DNA of 8,273 nucleotides from Deltaproteobacteria bacterium (GCA_028276365.1 JAPYWL010000051.1:1-8273); one strand, 5' to 3'; shown: positions 1 through 6,081, counted from the first letter of the stretch. The notes: a model not told the origin generated them from the sequence alone. Translations and numbers: made by a program.

Positions 1-1553
1 CTTTGGGATATTCAAAACTTATAATAGATGAAGTTCAAGCCTATGATCCTCAAGCTTGTGCTGTTATAGTTAAAATGATAAAAGATATTGTTTCGCTTGG
101 AGGAAAATTCCTACTTATGACTGCTACATTACCCGATTTTATAAAAGATGAATTACAAAATATAGAATTTACTGAAATTAATTTATATGAAGGAAAAATA
201 AATCAAAATGGAGGGAAAGTAGAAGAAACAACTTTGCCTAAAGTAAAAATAGCTGATATTACCAGACATATAATAGAACTAATTGAAGAAGATATTATTG
301 ATAATAAAGAAATAGGACGGATAATAGAAAAATTTAATAAAAATAAAAGAGTATTAGTAGTTTTAAATACTATTGAAAAAGCAGAAGTAGTTTATAAAAA
401 AATAAAAGAAAAATTAAAACAAAATAACACAAACAATAAAATATTTTTATTACATTCCAGATTTACTTTAAATCAAAGAAAAGAAATAGAAGAGAATTTA
501 GAGAAAGAATTTAAGAATCCTAAACTTAGCAATGAAGAAGAGGGAAAAATACTTGTTGCTACTCAAGTAGTAGAAGCTTCTTTAGATATTGATGCTGATT
601 ATTTATTTACTGAAATAACTCCTATTGATTCCCTTATCCAAAGAATGGGAAGAGTTATGAGAAGAATTGATTTAATAACTGGAAAACTAAAAGAAAATAA
701 CCAAGAATTTAAATATGAAGATTTTTATAATAATGGCGAAAATAATGAAAAAGATGAACCTAATATTTATATTTACTATCAAAAAGATAAAAATAAAAAT
801 GAGAAGATAAAAGAATCTGGACAAGGTAAAGTATATGATTCTCAATTAATACAAAAAGCTTTTAAGATACTTAAAAATTTAGAAAATCAAAATAAATCAA
901 AAATAATAGAAATAAAAGAAAATGAGAAACAAAGGTTAGTTTGTGAATTTTACAAACAAAAAGATGAAAATAAAAAATACGAGGAAGAAAAGAATAATAG
1001 AAAACAGAAAAAGGATAACAAAAAACAAGATAATAAAAAGGATAGTGAAAATAAAGAAAATAATCAAAATATTTCAGAATACCTAAAGAAATTTTATAAT
1101 ACTTTAGAGATACTTGAATCTGGTTATGTTTCAGAGAATAAAGAAGAAGCACATAAAATATTTAGAGAAATATACACTATATCAGTTATAGATCCTATGT
1201 TAATCATAGATCTTAATAAAATTAACTCAAAAAATGATGATGATTCACAAAATGATAAATCTCAAAAAGTAGAAGGAAAAATACTAAAAGAAATAGTTGA
1301 TAAAATTAAGCAAAATGTAAATAATTTAAATAATATAGATTGGATTTGGTTTAAAAAGGAGATAATAGCTAATTACGTTATCAATGAAAGGATTTATAAA
1401 TATAAAGAAAAAGAATTAGAAAAATTTTATACAGTTCTTGAAGAATATCTTAATGGATTAGATGATAAATTAAAAGATAAAATAAAAGATAAATTAAAGA
1501 GATATTGTGAAGGGATATTTTTCGTTAAAAAAGATAGCAGTAATATAATATAA
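1..1553 (+). CDS. cas3: CRISPR-associated helicase Cas3, 3' part (5' end outside window)
   Basis: This is the C-terminal part of Cas3, the helicase-nuclease that Cascade recruits to unwind and degrade target DNA in type I systems. The frame is already open at the left edge, so the HD nuclease domain and helicase motif I lie upstream and the true start is not visible. Numbering from the TTG at base 3, I see the Walker B motif DEVQ with the following AYDP (9-16), motif III MTATLP (39-44), LHSRFT (150-155), motif V with VATQVVEASLDID (185-197) and motif VI QRMGRVMRR (213-221). DEVQ/DEIQ instead of DEVH is typical of the I-A/I-B Cas3 branch. The C-terminal Cas3 region follows (for example EEAHKIFREIYTISVI, about 381-396). 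It is interrupted by a Lys/Asn/Glu/Gln/Asp-rich low-complexity stretch at about 314-357. The stop codon is only 2 bp before a CRISPR repeat. Family assignment is firm; subtype I-B is inferred. Confidence 0.93.
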   Translation, partial: LGYSKLIIDEVQAYDPQACAVIVKMIKDIVSLGGKFLLMTATLPDFIKDELQNIEFTEINLYEGKINQNGGKVEETTLPKVKIADITRHIIELIEEDIIDNKEIGRIIEKFNKNKRVLVVLNTIEKAEVVYKKIKEKLKQNNTNNKIFLLHSRFTLNQRKEIEENLEKEFKNPKLSNEEEGKILVATQVVEASLDIDADYLFTEITPIDSLIQRMGRVMRRIDLITGKLKENNQEFKYEDFYNNGENNEKDEPNIYIYYQKDKNKNEKIKESGQGKVYDSQLIQKAFKILKNLENQNKSKIIEIKENEKQRLVCEFYKQKDENKKYEEEKNNRKQKKDNKKQDNKKDSENKENNQNISEYLKKFYNTLEILESGYVSENKEEAHKIFREIYTISVIDPMLIIDLNKINSKNDDDSQNDKSQKVEGKILKEIVDKIKQNVNNLNNIDWIWFKKEIIANYVINERIYKYKEKELEKFYTVLEEYLNGLDDKLKDKIKDKLKRYCEGIFFVKKDSSNII

Positions 1554-1555
1554 AA

Positions 1556-1644
1556 GTTTTAATATGCCAATGAGGAATTTAAATATACAATTATAATAAG
1601 TTTTCTTTATATGTGCGTTTTAATATACCAATGAGGAATTTAAA
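1556..1644 (+). CRISPR. Two-repeat mini-CRISPR between cas3 and cas2
   Basis: There are two 28-bp repeats at 1556-1583 and 1617-1644, separated by a 33-bp spacer (1584-1616). The repeat begins GTTTTAATATGCC and ends GAGGAATTTAAA. The first copy is identical to the repeats of the array at 2064-2219. The second differs by one base, A for G at repeat position 11 (TACC instead of TGCC). The 3' half (ATGAGGAATTTAAA) resembles the widespread I-A/I-B repeat ending ATGAGGAATTGAAAC, which suggests plus-strand crRNA with the 5' handle drawn from the last 8 bases. The unit starts 2 bp after the cas3 stop and ends 17 bp before the cas2 ATG. It has no leader of its own and should be co-transcribed with the cas genes. 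It occupies the place where cas4-cas1 often lie. Confidence 0.88.
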
Positions 1645-1661
1645 TTCTTTTGGTGGTAATT

Positions 1662-1946
1662 ATGAAAGTCATATTAATTTATGATATATCTTTAATAGAT
1701 AAGAAAGATCAAAGCAGGCTCACTAAACTAATGAAATTAGCAAGAAGATATTTACATCATGTTCAAAAATCGGTTTTTGAGGGAGAACTAACTTCAGCTA
1801 AATTAGCTAAACTTGAAGTAGAAATCTTAAGCATAGTAGATAAAAATAGAGATAGTGTTATAATTTATACTTTTGAAAACTCGGTTAATTTCAAAAGGAA
1901 AATTTTAACTAATGTTAAAGATATAACTAGTAATATACTTGAATAG
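1662..1946 (+). CDS. cas2: CRISPR-associated endonuclease Cas2
   Basis: Cas2 is the structural partner of the Cas1 integrase in the complex that inserts new spacers at the leader end of CRISPR arrays. The protein is 94 aa, a normal family length. It opens with the ferredoxin-fold beta strand MKVILIYDIS, whose Asp8 is the conserved acidic residue, and contains RRYLHHVQKSVFEGELT (about 28-44), a typical Cas2 signature. The ATG at 1662 is preferred over a TTG four codons upstream (1650). It makes the protein begin at the canonical MKVILIYD and leaves GGTGG (1652-1656) as a Shine-Dalgarno sequence at 5-bp spacing. No cas1 is adjacent on either side. cas2 lies between the mini-CRISPR and the leader of the second array. 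Confidence 0.95.
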   Translation: MKVILIYDISLIDKKDQSRLTKLMKLARRYLHHVQKSVFEGELTSAKLAKLEVEILSIVDKNRDSVIIYTFENSVNFKRKILTNVKDITSNILE

Positions 1947-2063
1947 ATTTTTTAATAAATTATAAAAAATTTTAAGGGGGGTGTTTAGCAACACTAACGG
2001 TTTGACAAAAAAAATTATATCCTTTGCTATACTTTCCTTTTATTTTCAACAACTTAAAATGCG
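1947..2063 (+). promoter_or_regulatory. CRISPR leader between cas2 and the downstream array
   Basis: This AT-rich non-coding stretch sits immediately upstream of the first repeat, on the side expected for a leader given the repeat orientation. It contains a run of six G (1976-1981), conspicuous in such AT-rich DNA. It also has two overlapping small dyads, GTGTT-TAGC-AACAC (1981-1994) and TTAG-CAACA-CTAA (1985-1997), and a promoter-like element (2002-2033). Dyads and promoters are common in leaders, where they can guide integration and drive pre-crRNA transcription. The role here is inferred from position. The dyad sits too far from any T-tract to be a convincing cas2 terminator. Confidence 0.6.
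2002..2033 (+). promoter_or_regulatory. Candidate pre-crRNA promoter in the leader
   Basis: An exact TTGACA -35 box (2002-2007) is followed by TATACT (2028-2033), a five-of-six match to the -10 consensus. The -10 is preceded by TGC, an extended -10 TGn element. The spacing is 20 bp, longer than the ideal 17, which weakens the call. The extended -10 may compensate. A start point near 2040 would lie about 24 bp upstream of the first repeat, which suits pre-crRNA transcription. Confidence 0.45.
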
Positions 2064-2219
2064 GTTTTAATATGCCAATGAGGAATTTAAAGGTAGCTTC
2101 TAAATAAACATTAACAGTCATTGGTAAGTTTTAATATGCCAATGAGGAATTTAAAGGTAGCTTCTAAATAAACATTAACAGTCATTGGTAAGTTTTAATA
2201 TGCCAATGAGGAATTTAAA
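2064..2219 (+). CRISPR. Short CRISPR array: three repeats, two identical spacers
   Basis: Three identical 28-bp repeats lie at 2064-2091, 2128-2155 and 2192-2219. They are the same sequence as the repeat at 1556. The two 36-bp spacers (2092-2127 and 2156-2191) begin GGTAGCTTCTAAAT, end CAGTCATTGGTAA and are identical base for base. The array is therefore a perfect tandem duplication of one 64-bp repeat-spacer unit plus a terminal repeat. The leader and cas2 lie upstream and tsaB converges downstream. The terminal repeat is not degenerate, unlike many leader-distal repeats. The duplication may be real (recombination or slippage between repeats) or an assembly artefact. Confidence 0.95.
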
Positions 2220-2311
2220 GTAAGAAAATTTAAACTCAAAAATTTAAATCTGAAAAATAGTTAGAAATAAAAAGCTAATAATAAATATTTTAATGATTTT
2301 GAATAAATATT
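2220..2311. other. AT-rich convergent intergenic gap with a 15-bp direct repeat
   Basis: This short gap lies between the last CRISPR repeat and the tsaB stop codon. It holds no gene, no GC-rich hairpin and no clear terminator for either converging transcript. The one visible structure is a perfect direct repeat, AATAAATATTTTAAT, at 2280-2294 and 2302-2316, with the second copy running over the tsaB stop codon. In DNA this AT-rich it may be chance. Confidence 0.5.
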
Positions 2312-3028
2312 TTAATAATTGAGGTTTACAGAGATAGGATCTTCTTTGGTTAAATTATTCAAATAAAAGGAAGCTTTTGCTATATTAGATGAAGTAAATA
2401 TATCCCTTAAATCTATAAAATTAACCCCTACATTCTCTAATTCCCATTGATCCTCTAATTCCAAATTAGGAGAAACCAATATTAAATTATTATTTAAAGA
2501 ATATTCCCTAACTTTTTCATAAAAATCCTTTCGAGCAAGCTCTTGAACAGAATAAACTAAATCATTACTACTAATATCCCCTAATTTATCAAAATAATAC
2601 CTATTAAAATAAGCTAACTTAAACTTATTATTAGCTACTTTAATAACTACCAAAATATCAGATTTATTACCTACATAATCCTTATAAAAATAGAATAAAA
2701 CATTAAGAATAGCTCTAAAAGTATCAATTGAATATAAATCAGCATGATTTACAAAAGCTAAAGTCTGAGATATAATAGCACCTATCCTTAAAGAAGTAAA
2801 AAATCCAGGACCCTTTAATAATAAAACCTCTTTTATATCTTTTAAATCAATCCCCATTTTTTCCTTTACTAATTTAAAAAAGTAGGGAAATATATTTAAC
2901 TGTGATTGATTATCTATATCATTATAATACAAATTAAATTCTACTACAGTCCTTACTGAATTATTTTCCTTCTTAAGTAAACTAAATGAAGAGTTTAATG
3001 AAAATGTACTTACTGATAATATATACAT
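2312..3028 (-). CDS. tsaB: tRNA threonylcarbamoyladenosine biosynthesis protein TsaB
   Basis: TsaB (YeaZ family) is the non-catalytic ASKHA-fold partner of TsaD. With TsaE it transfers threonylcarbamoyl to A37 of ANN-decoding tRNAs in the cytoplasm. The hallmark is GPGFFTSLRIG at residues 73-83, matching the family's GPGSFTGLRIG, followed by a helix and SIDTFRAIL (100-108), equivalent to the usual S-(L/V)-D-A-L segment. The length of 238 aa is normal. The sequence is divergent: the N-terminal strand reads YILSVSTFS where ILAIDTS is usual, so the conserved Asp is Ser7, and the second Gly of the hallmark is Ser79. The ATG (complement of 3026-3028) has a strong Shine-Dalgarno AAAGGGGG (complement of 3038-3045). 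The gene is divergent from grpE and converges on the CRISPR array. Apart from chromosomal location, no link to either neighbour is evident. Confidence 0.85.
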   Translation of the reverse strand: MYILSVSTFSLNSSFSLLKKENNSVRTVVEFNLYYNDIDNQSQLNIFPYFFKLVKEKMGIDLKDIKEVLLLKGPGFFTSLRIGAIISQTLAFVNHADLYSIDTFRAILNVLFYFYKDYVGNKSDILVVIKVANNKFKLAYFNRYYFDKLGDISSNDLVYSVQELARKDFYEKVREYSLNNNLILVSPNLELEDQWELENVGVNFIDLRDIFTSSNIAKASFYLNNLTKEDPISVNLNY

Positions 3029-3168
3029 CTTTTACTACCCCCTTTAATTTTATAGCTAAAATAAAATTAATTTTTTATTAATTCTTTTAAAAAATTGTAA
3101 AAAAAATAAAAAAAAAGGATTTTAAAAAGAAAAAATAGAAATGATATAAATAGGAAGGTGGTTAAAAT
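3029..3168. promoter_or_regulatory. Divergent tsaB/grpE promoter region, A-tract rich
   Basis: This 140-bp gap must hold promoters for both tsaB (minus) and the grpE-dnaK-dnaJ operon (plus). It contains an AT-only perfect dyad, AATTAAT-TTTTT-ATTAATT (3065-3083), and several A-tracts (about 3091-3137) that would curve the DNA. A possible extended -10 for grpE is TGATATAAA (3142-3150), but a start 6-8 bp beyond it would fall in the Shine-Dalgarno, so I do not rely on it. The grpE Shine-Dalgarno is GGAAGGTGG (3153-3161). I searched for a CIRCE operator (TTAGCACTC-N9-GAGTGCTAA) by eye and found none, so HrcA control is not supported. Confidence 0.5.
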
Positions 3169-4095
3169 ATGGAAAATACTGAAAATACTGAAAATACTGA
3201 AAACACTGAAAACATTAATAATACTCAAAATTTACAAAATTTACAAAATGATACAAACAAAACTAATAATCAAAATATAGAAAATATTGAAAAAAATGAA
3301 AAACAAGAGTTTAATAAAATTAAATATCAAAAGAACCTTGATTTTATTAAAGAAATAATTAATAAATACAAATTTTTAGAAACCCTTAAAAACAGCATTT
3401 CTAATTTAGAAAAAGAACCAAATATTTACCATCTAACAGATTTATATAGATTAGCATTAATGTTATTTGATGAAAAATTTAATGAAGAAATTAAAGAATA
3501 TAAGAGCTATAAAGAAAAATTTGAAGCACTTAAAGAAGAATTTAATCTAAATGAATATAACCAAATTAAACAACAATTAGAATTACTAAATAAAGAAAAT
3601 ACTGAGTTAAAAAACAAATATGACGAATTATTACAAAGATATCAACAAGTAGTAGAAGCTTACAAAACTACAAAAGAAAATTACGAAAGCTACGTAAATA
3701 GAGTAGAAAAAAACTTTGAAAAAATGAAAAGAGAAGCTAAAGAAAAAATAATATCTAATTTGATCCCAGTTCTTGATAGTTTTGAAATTTCTCTAAAATC
3801 CATCAACGAAAATGTTAATGATATCGAAACAATAAAAAAAGGAGTTAGTTTAATTTACTCTCAATTAGTAGATGTATTAAAAAATGAAGGAGTAGAAATA
3901 ATAAATAGTGAAGGTTCTAAATTCGATCCCTCATTACATGAAGCAATAGAAATAGTAGAAACAGAACAAGTAGAAGATGAAACAATTGTAAAAGAATATA
4001 GACCCGCTTACAAGTTGTTAGATAAAGTAATAAGGCCCGCAAGTGTAAAAGTAGCCAAAAACCCCACTAAAAATAATCAAAATAATAACAAGTAA
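3169..4095 (+). CDS. grpE: Nucleotide-exchange factor GrpE, extended N-terminus
   Basis: GrpE binds the DnaK nucleotide-binding domain, releases ADP and so resets the chaperone cycle. The conserved part is C-terminal: a long coiled coil (about 104-195), the LIPVLDSFEISLKSI segment (198-212) that starts the four-helix dimer bundle, then the DnaK-contacting beta domain with EGSKFDPSLHEAIEIVE (248-264) and AYKLLDKVIRPASVKVAKN (280-298). At 308 aa it is about 100 residues longer than typical GrpE. The extra part comprises a low-complexity Glu/Asn/Thr/Gln tract (1-50) and an additional predicted helical segment (about 51-125, including PNIYHLTDLYRLALMLFDEKF) that I do not recognise. The ATG at 3169 has GGAAGGTGG 7 bp upstream. 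dnaK follows after 33 bp, consistent with one operon. Confidence 0.92.
   Translation: MENTENTENTENTENINNTQNLQNLQNDTNKTNNQNIENIEKNEKQEFNKIKYQKNLDFIKEIINKYKFLETLKNSISNLEKEPNIYHLTDLYRLALMLFDEKFNEEIKEYKSYKEKFEALKEEFNLNEYNQIKQQLELLNKENTELKNKYDELLQRYQQVVEAYKTTKENYESYVNRVEKNFEKMKREAKEKIISNLIPVLDSFEISLKSINENVNDIETIKKGVSLIYSQLVDVLKNEGVEIINSEGSKFDPSLHEAIEIVETEQVEDETIVKEYRPAYKLLDKVIRPASVKVAKNPTKNNQNNNK
3172..3216 (+). repeat. 9-bp tandem repeat in the grpE 5' end, five copies
   Basis: GAAAATACT is repeated in tandem starting at codon 2 of grpE. Copies at 3172, 3181 and 3190 are perfect. The copy at 3199 has one mismatch (GAAAACACT) and the one at 3208 has two (GAAAACATT). They encode Glu-Asn-Thr four times and then Glu-Asn-Ile. 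The unit is a multiple of three, so gain or loss of copies changes tail length without a frameshift. A second, shorter repetition (CAAAATTTA twice, near 3226-3243) encodes the Leu-Gln-Asn pair that follows. Confidence 0.9.
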
Positions 4096-4128
4096 TTTTA
4101 GAATCAATTAGAGAGGTGAAAAAAACTT

Positions 4129-6030
4129 ATGCCTAAAATTATAGGGATAGATTTAGGAACTACTAACAGTGTAATGGCTATAATTGAAGCGGGTAAACCT
4201 ACTGTTATACCTAACTCTGAAGGAGAATACTTAACACCATCAGTAGTAAGTTTTACAAAAACAGGAGATAGAATAGTAGGTTCCCTAGCAAAAAGACAAT
4301 TAGCAATTAATCCCGAAAGAACCATAAAAAGTATCAAAAGAAAAATGGGAACAGACTACAAAGTAAAAATAGATGATAAAGAATATACTCCACAAGAAAT
4401 AAGTGCAATGATATTACAAAAAATGAAATTAGATGCTGAAAATTATCTAGAAACTAAGATAGAAAAGGCAGTAATAACAGTACCAGCACATTTTGATGAT
4501 GCTCAAAGACAAGCTACTAAAGATGCAGGTACTATCGCAGGCTTAGAAGTAGTTAGAATACTAAATGAGCCCACTGCTGCTGCAATGGCTTACGGTTTTG
4601 ATAAGCAAGATAAAATCCAAACTATAGTTGTCTTTGACTTAGGTGGGGGTACTTTTGATGTATCCATTTTACAAATAGGTGAAGGAATTTTTGAAGTATT
4701 AGGAACTGCAGGCGATAATTTCTTAGGGGGAGATGACTGGGATAATAGAATAATGAACTGGATTATTGATAAATTCTTAAATGAATACAACATTGATTTA
4801 AGATTACAACGAGAAGCAATCCAAAAAATATTAGAAGCTTCAGAGCGCGCTAAAATAGAGTTATCCTCTAAAGAAGAAACAGTTATTAAAATTCCATTTA
4901 TTGCTTCTGATGTTACAGGACCAAAACATATAAACTATAAGTTAATTCGTAAAGAATTTGAAGAAATGACAAAAGATTTAGTAGAAAGATTGAAAGAACC
5001 TGTGGAATTAGCTTTTAAAAACGCTAATCTTAGATATAACCAAATAGATGAAGTAATTTTAGTAGGTGGATCTACAAGGATGCCAATGGTTAGAGAAATG
5101 GCTAAAAAAATATTTAATAAAGAACCTCGTGCTGATATAGATCCAGATAAAGTAGTAGCTATAGGTGCTGCTATTCAAGCAGGAATAATTGAAGGAAATG
5201 TTAAAGAAATGGTTTTACTGGATGTTACTTCATTATCTATTGGAGTTGAAACTGCAGGTGGAGGATTCACTAAAATTATACCAAGAAATACCCAAATACC
5301 TGTAAAAAAATCAAAAATATTTACAACAGTTCAAGACGGCCAAACTACAGTAGAAGTACATGTTTTACAAGGTGAAAGGGAATTAGCTAAATATAATAAG
5401 TCATTAGCAAGATTTGATTTAGTGGGCATCCCACCCGCACCAAGGGGAGTTCCTAAAATTGAAGTAACTTTTGAAATAGATGCAGATGGAATTCTACATG
5501 TAAGTGCTACAGACTTAGCTACAGGTAATAAACAAAAAGTAGTTATACACTCAGCTTTACACTTAGATAGAGCTGAAGTTGAGCGAATGATAGAGGATGC
5601 TGCTAAGCACGCACAAACTGATAAAAAAATTAGAGAAGAACAAACCGCTATAGCCCGTGCTAACGTTGAAATCGAAATCACAGAAAACTTATTAAAAAAC
5701 TATGAAGTTATTCTTGATCCTAAATTAGTTGAAAAAGCTAAAAAAGCTCTAAATCATCTACAATTAGCTTTAAGCTCTAAAAATATAGAAGAAATAAAAA
5801 AATATACCGAAGAATTAAGAAGTGTTAACTTTACTTTAGGTACAGAATTATATAATATAATGGAAAAACAAGGGGCTCAAAAACAAGAAGAACTACAAAA
5901 AATATCCCAAAATACTCCCCCTACTGCTACTCAAAAATCAAAAGGAGATACTATATTAGAACAAATAAAACAGGTAAAAGATGAAGATATTTTATCATGG
6001 TTTAAAAGAAAAAAATCTGATTCCAATTAA
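4129..6030 (+). CDS. dnaK: Molecular chaperone DnaK (Hsp70)
   Basis: DnaK is the ATP-driven cytoplasmic chaperone that binds exposed hydrophobic segments of client proteins, with DnaJ and GrpE as partners. It is 633 aa. Visible motifs are phosphate loop 1 IGIDLGTTNS (5-14), VITVPAHFDDAQRQAT (115-130), phosphate loop 2 VVFDLGGGTFDVSIL (167-181), the adenosine motif EVILVGGSTRMPMV (308-321), the interdomain linker VLLDVTSLS (362-370) and the substrate-binding domain with HVLQGERELA (411-420) and FEIDADGILHVSA (448-460). The region RKMGTDYKVKIDDKEYTPQE (71-90) lacks the insert of about 24 residues found in proteobacterial DnaK. The linker has Ser368 where Pro is usual. The tail ends in SWFKRKKSDSN instead of the common EEVD-like motif. 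The ATG has GAGAGGTGA at 4111-4119. It is the middle gene of the grpE-dnaK-dnaJ operon. Confidence 0.98.
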   Translation: MPKIIGIDLGTTNSVMAIIEAGKPTVIPNSEGEYLTPSVVSFTKTGDRIVGSLAKRQLAINPERTIKSIKRKMGTDYKVKIDDKEYTPQEISAMILQKMKLDAENYLETKIEKAVITVPAHFDDAQRQATKDAGTIAGLEVVRILNEPTAAAMAYGFDKQDKIQTIVVFDLGGGTFDVSILQIGEGIFEVLGTAGDNFLGGDDWDNRIMNWIIDKFLNEYNIDLRLQREAIQKILEASERAKIELSSKEETVIKIPFIASDVTGPKHINYKLIRKEFEEMTKDLVERLKEPVELAFKNANLRYNQIDEVILVGGSTRMPMVREMAKKIFNKEPRADIDPDKVVAIGAAIQAGIIEGNVKEMVLLDVTSLSIGVETAGGGFTKIIPRNTQIPVKKSKIFTTVQDGQTTVEVHVLQGERELAKYNKSLARFDLVGIPPAPRGVPKIEVTFEIDADGILHVSATDLATGNKQKVVIHSALHLDRAEVERMIEDAAKHAQTDKKIREEQTAIARANVEIEITENLLKNYEVILDPKLVEKAKKALNHLQLALSSKNIEEIKKYTEELRSVNFTLGTELYNIMEKQGAQKQEELQKISQNTPPTATQKSKGDTILEQIKQVKDEDILSWFKRKKSDSN

Positions 6031-6081
6031 TTAAACTTAAATAATTATAAATAAAAATAAAATGCTAAAAAATAAATAAAT

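Noticed and set aside
871-1152. 93-aa minus-strand open frame within cas3
   Set aside because: It is antisense to the Lys/Asn/Glu-rich cas3 segment, has Phe/Tyr/Leu-rich low-complexity content, no Shine-Dalgarno and no family. It is a shadow of the coding strand.
1592-1597. TATAAT inside the mini-CRISPR spacer as a cas2 promoter
   Set aside because: There is no -35 box at suitable spacing and no TG extension, and TATAAT is expected by chance in such AT-rich DNA.
1981-2070. 29-codon frame from GTG at 1981 inside the CRISPR leader, ending in the first repeat
   Set aside because: The G-run that could serve as Shine-Dalgarno touches the GTG with no spacing, the peptide has no recognisable features and the region is better explained as a leader.
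2221-2250. AAATTTAAA-type sequences after the array as degenerate extra repeats
   Set aside because: Only the AT-rich 3' end of the repeat is matched. The diagnostic GCCAATGAGG core is absent.
2280-2316. 15-bp direct repeat as an insertion-site duplication
   Set aside because: The two copies are only 7 bp apart with no element between them, and the sequence is A/T only.
5331-5681. 116-aa minus-strand open frame within dnaK, and similar ones at 4104-4337 and 4590-4793
   Set aside because: All lie antisense to strongly conserved dnaK codons and show no protein motif of their own.
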